64,000 bases of DNA. Origin: Phialophora verrucosa (taxonomy: Eukaryota > Ascomycota > Eurotiomycetes > Chaetothyriales > Herpotrichiellaceae). The stretch covers positions 687,001 to 751,000 of the forward strand of contig MSED01000011.1 of the NCBI GenBank assembly GCA_002099365.1, in the 5' to 3' direction. Numbering within the stretch: position 1 is the first letter of the stretch; every line of letters begins with the position of its first letter. Shown here piece by piece: positions 54,201 through 64,000 of the stretch. The translations under genes and the position numbers were made by a program. The notes under the pieces were generated by a model, which had not been told where the DNA came from, did not search any database, and was given only the letters and a program-made list of their open reading frames with translations.

Positions 54201-56738
54201 AAGGGGCTATAACTTAAATTATTCTTCTCTTTTAGCTATATTTAGTAGTTATAGAGATAAGGTAATAAAAGTATATTAAAAGTCTTCTTTAAGAATATAT
54301 TATAGAATTCTTAATATTTCTAAAAGAGTAATCGCTATATAAATTATTCTTTAATCTCTTCTATTTAAGAGTTTATTTAGTCTTAAATAAGTTTATTAAT
54401 TTTATAGAGGCTTATAGTAAATAAAGTATTCTCCTTCTTCTTTAGGTTCCAGTAGAATCTTACCGCTCTAATTATAGCGATATCTATAGTAACTGCGCTT
54501 TAGGGGGATAGTAATACTTTTATATAATTATCTTTTAATTTAGTATAGCTATCCTCTAGCGATACTTTTATATCGCTACCTTTATCTAGCTTTATAATAT
54601 AGAGTAATATTAATTCGCGGTGTATAACTTTTAGTTAATCTAGTAAATCCTATTTATAAATACGACTAGTTATAGTCCGTAAAATAGATCTAATAAATAA
54701 ACGCCTAGCTAAAGGAGGTCTAGAGACTAAATCTAATTTAGATACTATTTTTAAATATATATAACTCTAGAGGTATAAATTTTATCTATTCGCTTAATAT
54801 TTATTTTTATAAGTAAATAATTAGTCTTGTTTAGTAATATTTTCTTAGTATTATTATAAGATTATAGTAACTTAAAGGCTTTAGCGAGATATATAAATCT
54901 TTCGAGCGAATATTAGCTTGTTTTAATAGTTCTAAGGCTATAGTAGATATTAGTTTTATATATCTAACTATATATTAAAGTAAATAAACTACTTTCTTTT
55001 TAGAATTAGGTTATAACTCTTTAGGTTTAGTATAAGTATAGGGAGGTTTTATTATCTCCTTTTATTAACTTCTAGATATAGAGTTAAGATCTTAGTAATT
55101 AGCTTTCTAAAGCGTCCGTTATACCCCTTTATAAAGTAAGGGGTCTCTAAATAAATAGTAAAGATATTTAAGAATCGAGTTAAGTCGCGCGCGAGCTTAG
55201 TATTAATAAAAATAAATCTATTTACTCTTAAGTCGGCTAAAGTAGAGGTTTAAACTATATATTTATTAAATAATAATTTATATAGTATAGTAAAGTATTT
55301 TTCGCTTAGTAGCTAACTTAAATTAATAAAAGAGATACTAATATTATACTTCCCTAAGAAGGAGACTTCCTCTAGAGTTATTCTTTTCTCGGTTCTTCCT
55401 TTTAGGCTTTACTAACCTTAATAGCCTTATTCTCTACTTTTATAGAATAATCTCGAGAGAGATATTTTAGTTAGCGATAGATAAAATAAGCCTTAGCGCG
55501 GCTTAAGACCTATTTAATAGTATTATTATAAGTTAATTAGTTCTATAGGGGCTAGCTATCTTCTTTATTCGATTCTAGAAATAGTATAAGTATAGTATAT
55601 ATATTCGGGGTAAGAATAAATATAGCTTTATTAATCGGTTTATTTCCTAGTATATAGCGAGCCTTATAGCGGGTCTTCTCTTTATTAACTAATTATAATT
55701 CTTAATTAGTCTATTAATAAATATTAGTAATATCTTAATAAATTTATAAAGTATAAAAGGTTAATATAATTACTACTTATAAAGCTAATATTAATTTATT
55801 TTATAAGTTAAGATAAAGATTATTTTCTAATATATCGCCTTTATTAGCTAAATATAGAAACTTAGTATAGAAATTATTAAATAGTTCTATTACCTTTATA
55901 TATAGGGCTTAATACTCTTCTTATATATTCTCGACTTAATAAGGGTCGGTATAAGTTCTTATTAAGAATTTAAATATATCTATAATATTAATAAATAAGT
56001 CTTTCTTATTAAGGCTATAGCGGGATTATAAGTAATATTATATATCTCTAGTAGTATAGCTATATAGATATATTATTTTAACTTCTTTAGAGAGGAATTA
56101 GAAGATATTAGTAAAGAACTTACTAAAAACCTTAGATCTTTATAATTTAAAGGTAGGCTTCTTTCTATTAAAGAGAGGCTTAAGGTTAGAGATACTAATA
56201 TATTATACTAGAGCTAGTCCTAAGGTCGCGCTTTAATTATATTTAAAGTAGTTAATAATAGCTTATTTCTATATAATTTAATAATTAAGATCTATAATTT
56301 ATTCCTTTTATTTAACAATTTAAATTTAGGAATCTTAAATAATACCTTTTAGTCTATAATAATATTTTAGCCTTAATTAATTACTTTTAGAAGGGTTTAT
56401 TTAGAGATAGCTCTAACCTTAGCTATAGTCTTATACTTTAGTAATTAATAAAGCTATAAAGCTAATTTAATATTTTTAACTATATACGATCTATATCGAT
56501 CTATATTAATAAATCTAGATTTAGTATCGAGAGTATTAAGTTTAGTATTCTATTTAGTAATTAATAAGATAGTTTAGTTATCGGCCTTAGGGTTATTTAA
56601 GTTAATTAGTTATACTATTATTAGCGGGCTTAGTTAATAATAGTCTAATTATCGGCTTTAGTTTGTTTTAGTCGGTTCTTATTCGGGTAGGATATTATAA
56701 TTCTTTTCTAGGATAGTAATAGAGCGAGTTTAGTCTAA

Positions 56739-57110
56739 TATAACGGTATAGTACACTAATAGATAGAGATAGAGCGAATACTACTTAAAGGTATAGATTA
56801 TTTAATATTAAGAGACTAAACTAAAGAGAGAGAAAGAGTATAAAAGGCGCGGTATCTATTACCTTAAATAAATACTTCCCTCCGCTAAGGATTTCGGTAT
56901 ACGTGTAAGCCGCTAAGGATTTTAGTTATATATAGCTAATTAGCGTTTAGCTATATAATTATATAGCCTTACTTACTTAATTAGAATAAAGCTTAATAAG
57001 TACACGCTTTACCGGAAATAATCGCTTATAGCCTATAGCCTTATCTTCTATTATATATAGTTATATATACTTAAATTTAGTATAGGCCGTAATAATTATA
57101 GGCTATAATA
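56739..57110 (-). repeat. 5' LTR of the inner Gypsy element
   Basis: Same length and layout as 50899-51270; the differences are mainly C-to-T and G-to-A. Confidence 0.88.
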
Positions 57111-58641
57111 ATATTATAAGTAAACTATAAAAGTCCCTTATTAAACGCTAAAAGAGAAAGAGCTTATTTAAATTAATATCTCTAAATATTATTATAAAAA
57201 CTATTATAATTTAAGGGGAGACTAGTAGTCCTAAATAAAGATAAACTATAAACTAAGCTAATCGCGGAAATATATAACTAAATTTCGAGTTAGAATAAAA
57301 TAAGTAAATTATTATCTATTCGCTATTATTAGCTAAATCTCTTAAAGGATATTACTTAATTTATTCGAAATTACTATACTTATTAGCGTACTATAGTCCC
57401 TTAAGACCTACTATTAGAAACCCTAAAGCCGTTATCTATCTTCGACCGACTATAGTAATATATTATAATAGACTTTAAGTCCTTCCCTATAGATTAGAAT
57501 AGATATAATATAATATATATAGTAATCGATCGCCTAAAGAAGCGAGCTTACTCTATCCTCTACTATAAGATAATAACTATAAAGAAGATAATATAGTTAT
57601 TTATCTCCTTTATCTACTAGAACTATAGGCCTTTAAATATAATTATCTTTAACTATAGCTTATAGTTTATATCTAAATTCTAAATAGAGTTCTACTATAT
57701 CTTAGGAATTAAGCTTAAGCTATTAATTACTTTCTATTTATAGATTAATAAATAAATTAAAATTATAAATTAATATCTCGACTAGCGACTATAGCCTTTT
57801 ATAAATTATTACTAAAATAACTAAGCTAACTTCTTACTAATAATAACCTATACCTAAGCTATACTCCCTTATAATTCTACAAGTATAAGCCCTTTCTTTA
57901 TTAAAAATAAATATAAACTAAGAACCTTCTTTAATTAAAAACCTTTAGAGGAACCTTTAAATATATAAAAGCGACTTAGCTAAGATAAAGCTTAATAGTT
58001 TACCCGTTAAATATATAATACCTAAGAACTAGTATATAATATAATAAAGCTCGCTTAAAAATAATAGAAATACTAGATTAATAAGTATTATTAAGAAGTT
58101 AACTTTATAAAAGGTAATTTAGTCTAGGTATTAATAAAGAACTAAAAGATTAACCGCCCTAGCCGAAAACTAGAGTATTAAATAATAGGTTTATTCTATA
58201 TTCTAGAGTAAATTAGAAACTCCTTTAGGCTAAACCTACCCTCTTTAATAAAGATATACCCGGTCTTTTCTCCCGACCGGCTTAAAAAGATATTAGACGA
58301 CCCTCTTCTAGGATAGGTTAATAAACCTTTACCTTCGATTAAAGTAAATAAAGAGAATAAGTAAGAAGTTAAGGAAGTTTTAGCTATATAAAAGCGCCGC
58401 GATAAGCTATAATATCGAGTATAATAACTAGGTTAAGATAAAGATCTTAAATAATACTCGGCCTTTAACTTTAAGAATATATTATATAAAGTCTATAATT
58501 ATTATAAGAAGTATCTTTAGTAACTAGAACCTTTAAGAAGATTATAAGATTAGCTATATTATTAAAAAAATAATAAACTAATAAAGAACTATAATAACGA
58601 TAATAAAGTTTAAAGATAAGCTTTCTTAAAGGGGGGGGTAT

Positions 58642-59001
58642 TATTATAGCCTATACTAGGTCCGAGTATATATACGCGACCGCGTATAATAGAAGATAAG
58701 GCTATAAGCTATAAGCGACTATTTCTAGTAAAGCGCGTATCTATTAAGCTTTATCCTAATTAGGTAAGTAAGGCTATATAATTATATAGCTAAACGCTAA
58801 TTAGCTATATATAACTAAAATCCTTAGCGGCTTACGCGTATACTGAAATCCTTAGCGGAGGGAAGTATTTATTTAGGGTAATAAGTACCGCGTCTTTTAT
58901 ACCCTTTCCCTCTCTCTAGTTTAGTCTCTTAGTATTAAGTAATCTATACCTTTATATAGTATTCGCCCTACCTTCTTCTATTAGTATACCGTACCGTTAT
59001 A
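58642..59001 (+). repeat. 3' LTR of the outer Gypsy element
   Basis: Same length as 46608-46967. Most differences from that copy are CA or TG in the 5' LTR against TA here. It is followed by the TTTAG duplication. Confidence 0.9.
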
Positions 59002-59398
59002 TTTAGTATATTTACTCCTTAAGAGCCTATTAGTCGAAGACTAAATCTTATAATAGAAAAGAGAAAATACTTAATATAATATATAACTCTTAATACTACT
59101 TATTATTAAATATTTTATAAAGAGATTATAGAACTTAAAAGTATTTAAGCCTATCGCCGCTCTCTTATAGTTACCTTTAAAAAGGAATAATACTATCGCT
59201 ATATAGCTTAAGAGAAGCCTCTCCTTATTAAAAACTATTAAAAGGCGTGTTTATAATAAGCTTAAAACGATTAATCTTAAGATATTTAAATATAAAAGTG
59301 TATTTATTAGATTAATATTACTTTATTTATAATAAGCGCTTTTAGTAAGATATTTATAATAAGAAAGGTTAAAGAGAAGTATAATTTTAGCTATTATT

Positions 59399-59511
59399 AG
59401 AAAGAGGTCTATAGTCCCTTAAGGATCGCCTAAAAAGACTAAGAATCCTAGTAATTTATACCTAGAACTTAAACCTCTTAGCTTATATACTGTCTAAACC
59501 AGTAGTTTATA
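59399..59511 (+). repeat. Direct repeat copy 1 (about 113 bp)
   Basis: It starts AGAGGTCTATAGTCCCTTAA and ends AGTAGTTTATAAC. It matches 59797-59910 with few differences, several of RIP type. Confidence 0.88.
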
Positions 59512-59796
59512 ACACTATCCCTCTTCCCTAGGCGGGTCGTCCTCGACTTATAGGCACCCCCTAGGTAGGTCCGATAGGCTACGCCTTAGCTGCCTCGATG
59601 CGCCCCGTACCCCGTACGCTAAGCGCACAATATATAATAAGCTAGGTAATCTGGAAAGATATAAAGAACTTCTGCCTTTTACGTGACTCGAACCCTCGAC
59701 CACCGTACGTAACTTAGTGTAACCACCCAGCACACCTATACGAACTATATATGATTCTTAGAGTAGCGCGTCACATGAACTGCCAGGATAATGTCA
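59512..59796 (-). mobile_element. GC-rich tRNA-like (SINE- or TRIM-like) insert
   Basis: About 285 bases of normal GC sit inside AT-rich DNA between two direct repeats. On the minus strand, 59740-59670 has a tRNA-like head: a box A-like TGGGTGGTTAC and a box B-like GGGTTCGAGTC, typical of polymerase III-driven SINEs. The long direct repeats instead suggest a miniature LTR element. I cannot decide between the two. Confidence 0.5.
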
Positions 59797-59910
59797 GGAA
59801 GAGGTCTACAGTCCCTTAGGGATCGCTTAAAAAGACTAAGAATCCTAGTAATTTATACCCGGAACTTAAACCTCTTAACTTATATACTATTTAAACTAGT
59901 AGTTTATAAT
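59797..59910 (+). repeat. Direct repeat copy 2 (about 113 bp)
   Basis: Second copy of the 59399-59511 repeat. The motif AGCTATT occurs just outside each end of the pair and could be a target duplication. Confidence 0.88.
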
Positions 59911-60440
59911 AGCTATTTAATCCTAAAATTTATAGAGTATTTAGTAATAATAATATATATTTTAATATTTAATATTATATAAATAGATCTTATATTTATA
60001 AAGAAGGACTAAAGAAAGGTAAACTTAATAATATATATTTAAAGAGTTCTACTTAGTTTCTATATCTATCTTTATTAAATTAAGAAGGAAGTCGGCTTTA
60101 TAAGAGGGATTCTTATAGAGGATAGAGCTTTAATTTATACCTCTTAGTTTATTCGATCTTATTATATATATTAAGGTACTATTTAAATAACTTAACTTAC
60201 TTATTTACTTAATTTAAACCTTATTAAAAATATATAGAGGCTACTAAAATATTATATTAAGAAGCGCTTCCTAAAGACTGAGATAAAGGTTTAGTAATAT
60301 CTAGTCGAAGAGTAGTAAAGACTAAAGATAGAGGACTTTATAAAGTATATAGAGAGTATGCTACAGCGCTGTGAGGCCGTTATCGCTGCTGCTGGTGGCC
60401 ATACTCGGTGGTAAAGCGTAAGAGCAACAGCGCAAAGAGA

Positions 60441-60525
60441 GGCAACAGCGCAGAGAGATGAGTGGGTCGGTGGCGTGCCAGGGGGGGGGGGGGGTGGCAG
60501 CCCGTTCATGCCTCCCTCCTGTATG
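60441..60525 (-). repeat. Right terminal inverted repeat of the mariner-type element
   Basis: Inverse of 46261-46350, with a 14-G run where the left end has 12 C. It is not RIP-mutated. Confidence 0.85.
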
Positions 60526-60889
60526 TACGAGTGCCACTTAGGCATCAGCCGAGGTCGCCTAAGGCCCAACAAGGGAAGGTTGGGGAGCCCCGCCGACACC
60601 CTAAAAGCCACGGATCGACACCCGCGGGGCTCAACTTCTTCTCCCAACCCCTCCTTGCGGAATTCACTTTGCACGACTCGAAGGGAACATGAATACAAGC
60701 TCCTAAAACCTTTTCATTTCTTTCATTTGGGCCACTAGCAACCACAATACGTCCTGCCAGGTAAAAGCTAATGGTGATCATCCATGTCCATCTGCGCCCC
60801 TTCTCAAAACATGCCACGCAAACAGTCTGTTCAAGGTGTGTCATGGTCATACTGTACCACCTGCCGCTGTCCGGACCACTAGAAGCCGG
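60526..60889. other. Spacer between repeat island and aminotransferase gene
   Basis: About 360 bases of ordinary composition; 3' flank of the downstream minus-strand gene. No gene seen. Confidence 0.5.
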
Positions 60890-62107
60890 TCACAGGTTTG
60901 CGCGCGCTGGCTCGGTGAAGTCAGCACTCTGCCGCGGTGCAGAGCGAGCACTCTTGCTGGCATAGTATTCCAGCACTGCTTCTCTCAGAGCCTGGCAGCC
61001 CCGGTCAATGTGTCGCTCTGGCTCACCCACCACGCTGTAGCCCATGTGCCCAACCCTCACATAACGATGGCCGACTTCTTTATGCATGCCGCCCACAATG
61101 GTGAAGCCCTTCTCCGTGACCCTGGACAGCAACTCCTTTGGCGACAACCCCTCGGGAAGCCAAAACGCCGTGAGGCCGTTGGCTTGGTGTTCGGGCTGCC
61201 TGGCCAGCTGGGTTAAGCCGAGCTCCTGCACCACAGCTTTGACTTGTGCGCTTTTCCGCCGGTGTTGCTCGAATCTCTCTTGAAGCGGACGGGAGAGGAT
61301 CGCAGTCAGCGTGGCGTGCATTGCGTGGACCAGCTGCGTGGGCGGGGTCGCGAAATAGCTGGACTGTTTCTTCTCATAGTTCTGCATGATGGGCAGCCAC
61401 CTGGGGAGACTGGCATACCACGAAGTGGGCGGTGCTTTCCTTGCCTTGGCCACATGAATGGCGCGGGCGGATGCCATGATGATCGCAAGGCCGGGAGGAC
61501 AGCCAATGGCCTTCTGCGACCCGGTGGCCATGATGTCGATGTCCCATTTGTCGAACTGGACGTCTTCGGCGCCGACGCTGGCGACGCCGTCGACGATCAG
61601 CAGTGTCTCGGGCGATACTCGTCTGAGCAGATCCGAGAGGGGCTTCAGCGGCATCAGAACGGCTGTCGAGGTGTCGACATGGACCACGACCAGGGCTTTG
61701 TACCGGGTCTTCCTCAGCTCTTGCTCCACGTCTCGAATATCGGGTGCCTCGCCGATGGACACCGTCATCTTCTTCGTCTGGGCTCCGTACGTGGAGAGAC
61801 ACTGCTCGAAGGCGTCGGAGAAATACCCAGTGCTGAGACACAAGACCGGCTCTCCAGGCTCGACGAAGTTGGTGGCCACAAAGTCCCAGCCCAGAGTGCC
61901 GCTGCCCCCGATGATGAAGGGCTGAGCATTGGGATCTTCACTCTGGAAGAGCTTCCGGGTCATGGTCAACACGTCGCCAAACGTGTTGCAGAAGGGTTGA
62001 GCAAAATGCGACTCTGCCCACGAGGACATGGCTTTCAGAACGATTGGATCGACCTCCGTCGGACCCGGGGCAAGGAGGATGGGGCTGGTTCGAACTTGGG
62101 ACGACAT
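60890..62107 (-). CDS. Alanine-glyoxylate aminotransferase-like (class V, PLP)
   Basis: A single-exon frame of 405 residues starts MSSQVRTSPILLAPGPTEVDP. The LAPGPTEV start, GGSGTLGWDF, VDGVASVG (Asp173, which pairs with the PLP ring nitrogen) and GSQKAIGCPPGL (Lys199, the Schiff-base lysine) define the AGXT group of class V aminotransferases. These move the amino group of alanine or serine to glyoxylate. GGMHKEVGHRYVRVGHMGY near the C-terminus closes the small domain. The protein ends ARANL; ANL is a non-standard peroxisomal signal known from human catalase (KANL), so peroxisomal import is possible. Substrate preference cannot be told from the sequence. No intron. Confidence 0.93.
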   Translation of the reverse strand: MSSQVRTSPILLAPGPTEVDPIVLKAMSSWAESHFAQPFCNTFGDVLTMTRKLFQSEDPNAQPFIIGGSGTLGWDFVATNFVEPGEPVLCLSTGYFSDAFEQCLSTYGAQTKKMTVSIGEAPDIRDVEQELRKTRYKALVVVHVDTSTAVLMPLKPLSDLLRRVSPETLLIVDGVASVGAEDVQFDKWDIDIMATGSQKAIGCPPGLAIIMASARAIHVAKARKAPPTSWYASLPRWLPIMQNYEKKQSSYFATPPTQLVHAMHATLTAILSRPLQERFEQHRRKSAQVKAVVQELGLTQLARQPEHQANGLTAFWLPEGLSPKELLSRVTEKGFTIVGGMHKEVGHRYVRVGHMGYSVVGEPERHIDRGCQALREAVLEYYASKSARSAPRQSADFTEPARANL

Positions 62108-64000
62108 GTTGCTGACTGACTATAGAGAACCGTGCTCAAATCAAACTCGACCGTGAGGACTTCAGGACTATAACACGCAGACTCAAGCAGCGCGATAGGA
62201 ACTCCAAGAAGATATGACCAGCGACGTCGCGGGCGGCGTCACCGCATCGAGAGGCTTCTCCTCCCCCTTTCGATCCTGCTGGATCAGGCTGGCATCAGCG
62301 CCCTTCAGACACAGTTTCCGTACGCTTGAGACCTGCAGCTATGGCATTCTTCGGGAGATTACGCCGTCCGGACTTCTCAGGAGTTTCTCCATCACCAATC
62401 ACGTCCTTGGCCTGATCAGCACGCGCGGTCTGACCCGGGGGTTAAAAGTTCTACCGCTTGGGACGAACCATGTTGAAAACCAATTGTGCAATCTCTAGGT
62501 GAATCTTCCTCGAGACAGTCGAGGCGAGAACTCGATATCACGAAGTCGGCTTGATTCGGAACAAATGAGGAGCAACGAAAACCGTGTCTAATAGGAATCA
62601 TTGCCTGCCTGAGCTGCCTGAGCTCGGACAAACTACGGATTACGATCTGTCAGCGAGAATATCCACTGAGCTGAAGTCCCCTGCAGGGCCCTAGTGGAGC
62701 CGGCAAGCTCGAAAGGGGAGAAGCCGTGCTATCTCTCGTTCCGAGAAGACGCATAGGGGTGTCTCTTTCCTTGAGACTGCCAGTGTACCAGGGGGGCGCG
62801 CGGGTGGATGTCGAGACACTTACTCTCCTCCCCCACCGCCACTACTCTTGTCGACGAACGGGGCGCGTCACACTACAGGAGACTATCGGTGCTCACACCG
62901 GCCAGATCTTTCCTTCTCCACAAGCTCCGTTGCGATAAGCAATTTAGTACCCTGGTTGGGAATTCGAGGTGAGCCTCGTGTCTCGCACTGTACACGGGAA
63001 GGCAACTGCAGTGCGTCTCGAACCCGGGGTACATCCGGGGAATTCTCGCCGCCCCGCGCTACGGATGGGAGTCCGTGTGCCACAAATGAGGAGTGCATGC
63101 ATGAATGCTTACTCGTAGTGTCGACCTCACCAAGACGTTCGCCATTGTCCATTGCCGAGAGAATGCCGTGCTCAACATCTCTCAACGTGGTATGAAGTAT
63201 TACTGTATCGAGCGTATCCTAGAAATCGAGGCGTGGGGGTTGAATAAGTCGATACATGCAAGACGACTCCTCACGACCTGTCCAGGTACGTACCCTTTCA
63301 CGTGCCTTTCAATGAACCTCGACACTGTCAGAGTCAGAGACAGTTTCCACTTTGACCAAGTACCAAGCATTCTCACTCCGAGCCACGTAATATGTAGTAC
63401 GACAGTACCGAATTCTCGTACCCGAACACGAATTGAGGGGGATGGAAGCCTTACAATCACCGGTATGGTATGTAGCTCCTCGAACGGCCAATCCTCCCCA
63501 TCACCGTTGGATCCAGCCAGCACCTCTCAGTCCTTGTTGGGGTTGTCCCAACGTCCACGATGGAACATGGCAAGCAGTCGAGCCCGCACAAACTGACTCC
63601 CCGTCTCCCCGAAAATACCAACCATGGTCCCGATCCCGAACAAGTCATCTGTTGCTGTTGCTGGCTGGCTGGCCATGCCGCAACAGGTTCCAAACCACCG
63701 TCCCGCATCTCATCTGTCCCAAAGCCACTCGCGCTCGGTGGGACAGCCTCTCTGTCTTCAAGTCCCATGTCCCATTATCCGTCGCTTCGACAATATGTTT
63801 CCTACAGTTGCACCATCTTAAATTGATCATGCTCGTCCTTTCGTCCAAGGCAAGGCACTCAGTGCCTCCTGGTCCTGCGGAGGGCATTACAATGCATCGC
63901 GGCCCTGGGGATTGGCGACGGAACTACCTCACTGGTCGCAGATAGGGGTCTGCTGTCAGCGTCGAGGGTCACATGACGCAGAAATCCAATATCTGACCAT
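62108..64000. other. Terminal stretch without a supported gene
   Basis: About 1.9 kb. Several short frames overlap on both strands, none with recognisable protein features. A neighbouring gene may begin outside the window. Confidence 0.45.

Larger units (their letters stand above)
50899..57110 (-). mobile_element. Inner Ty3/Gypsy element, same family, inverted
   Basis: LTRs of 372 bp at 50899-51270 and 56739-57110 are reverse complements of the outer LTRs. The 6212-bp element runs on the minus strand: gag region near 55.5-56.7 kb, reverse transcriptase near 53.4-54.1 kb (the YLDD block at about 53750), RNase H near 53.1 kb, integrase at about 51.9-52.7 kb. It landed in the integrase region of the outer element. 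All frames are broken by RIP-type changes, so it cannot be autonomous. Confidence 0.9.
46608..59001 (+). mobile_element. Outer Ty3/Gypsy LTR retrotransposon, RIP-degraded and split
   Basis: Direct 360-bp LTRs lie at 46608-46967 and 58642-59001, and the 5-bp target duplication TTTAG is at 46603-46607 and 59002-59006. The internal region is interrupted by a second copy of the same family (50899-57110). Without it and the extra target duplication the element is about 6.2 kb. Pol is readable on the + strand despite many stops. Reverse transcriptase lies at about 49620-50200 with the YLDDILIY-type block as YLDNILIYL near 49950. RNase H lies at about 50480-50650 with ALEYFITKRLLTA, and integrase follows after the interruption with the DFKSF-like block near 57465. 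This order (RT, RNase H, integrase) is Gypsy, not Copia. A G-rich polypurine tract stands directly before the 3' LTR (58629-58638). Confidence 0.9.
59007..60414 (+). pseudogene. Tc1/mariner transposase remnant, interrupted
   Basis: It resumes after the LTR element, is broken by the tRNA-like insert (59399-59910), then continues to the stop at 60412-60414. The catalytic-region block lies at about 60130-60270 (EDRALIYTS..., then the altered YSPDLNPIEN-type motif). From about 60350 the DNA is unmutated and reads cleanly. Confidence 0.75.
46261..60525 (+). mobile_element. Tc1/mariner-type DNA transposon, host of the nested island
   Basis: The whole island is bounded by inverted repeats that begin CATACAGGAGGGAGGC, directly flanked by TA on each side (46259-46260, 60526-60527), the target duplication of this superfamily. 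The transposase reads on the + strand. Near 60190-60270 the frame keeps the block where Tc1 transposases have YSPDLNPIEN, in RIP-changed form (YLLNLNLIKNI, then RLLKYYIKKRF). The last part, from about 60350, ends EAVIAAAGGHTRW with a stop at 60412-60414, a typical Tc1/impala-like ending. Removing the inserted elements leaves about 1.35-1.5 kb, the usual size for this group. The inner part is RIP-mutated with many stops; the two ends are nearly unmutated. Confidence 0.8.

Noticed and set aside
59640..59760. A functional tRNA gene on the minus strand
   Set aside because: Box A- and box B-like motifs are present, but I cannot fold acceptor and anticodon stems convincingly; a SINE-like head fits better.
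59791..59982. A 63-codon forward frame in the island
   Set aside because: It lies inside a direct repeat and RIP-mutated DNA, with an Ile/Leu/Tyr-rich translation typical of AT-rich noise.
62943..63040. Another possible tRNA (GGGTTCGAGAC on the minus strand)
   Set aside because: No matching T-stem or acceptor stem could be found around it.
62108..64000. Several frames of 100-170 codons
   Set aside because: They overlap on both strands, lack conserved-looking segments, and have composition expected of chance frames in GC-balanced DNA.

Overview
This window reads as nuclear DNA of a filamentous ascomycete (Pezizomycotina). Genes are GC-rich and compact, and most introns are about 50-60 nt. 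Housekeeping proteins such as Rev3, Sla2, Slu7, an Nvj2-like protein and Qcr6 are fungal in type. A block of AT-rich repeats carries the signature of repeat-induced point mutation (RIP). A Dothideomycete is my best guess, because SLA2 here is not beside a mating-type locus, but this is inference.

Layout. 0.7-16.1 kb is a conserved block, all on the + strand: a DUF3176 membrane protein, REV3 (DNA polymerase zeta), SLA2 (endocytic actin adaptor) and an Nvj2/TEX2-like lipid-transfer protein. 16.1-28.4 kb is gene-poor and accessory in character. It holds simple repeats, a small hypothetical membrane protein, a DUF7924-type PD-(D/E)XK-like protein, an F-box protein and a two-exon gene with seven copies of a 21-bp in-frame repeat. 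28.4-41 kb returns to conserved genes: SLU7, a hypothetical fungal protein, a septation coiled-coil (Uds1-type) protein, an MFS transporter, QCR6 (three exons) and a WBP2-like GRAM protein. 41.9-46 kb holds a small protein kinase without a visible start exon, a LINE relic and a five-exon trypsin-like protease gene.

46.26-60.53 kb is a nested repeat island. A Tc1/mariner-type element with terminal inverted repeats contains a 6.2-kb Ty3/Gypsy LTR element on the + strand (46608-59001, TSD TTTAG). That element contains a second copy of the same family in inverted orientation (50899-57110, TSD GTATT/ATATT). A short GC-rich tRNA-like insert between about 113-bp direct repeats lies at 59.4-59.9 kb. 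The interior has lost almost all CpA/TpG but kept CpG, whereas the mariner ends and the last codons of its transposase are nearly intact.

After the island come an alanine-glyoxylate aminotransferase-like gene (- strand, with a possible peroxisomal C-terminus) and about 1.9 kb in which I see no gene. The genes do not form one pathway: the window is ordinary housekeeping neighbourhoods broken by two accessory/repeat zones. The best material for a second look is the nested island and the accessory genes near it.
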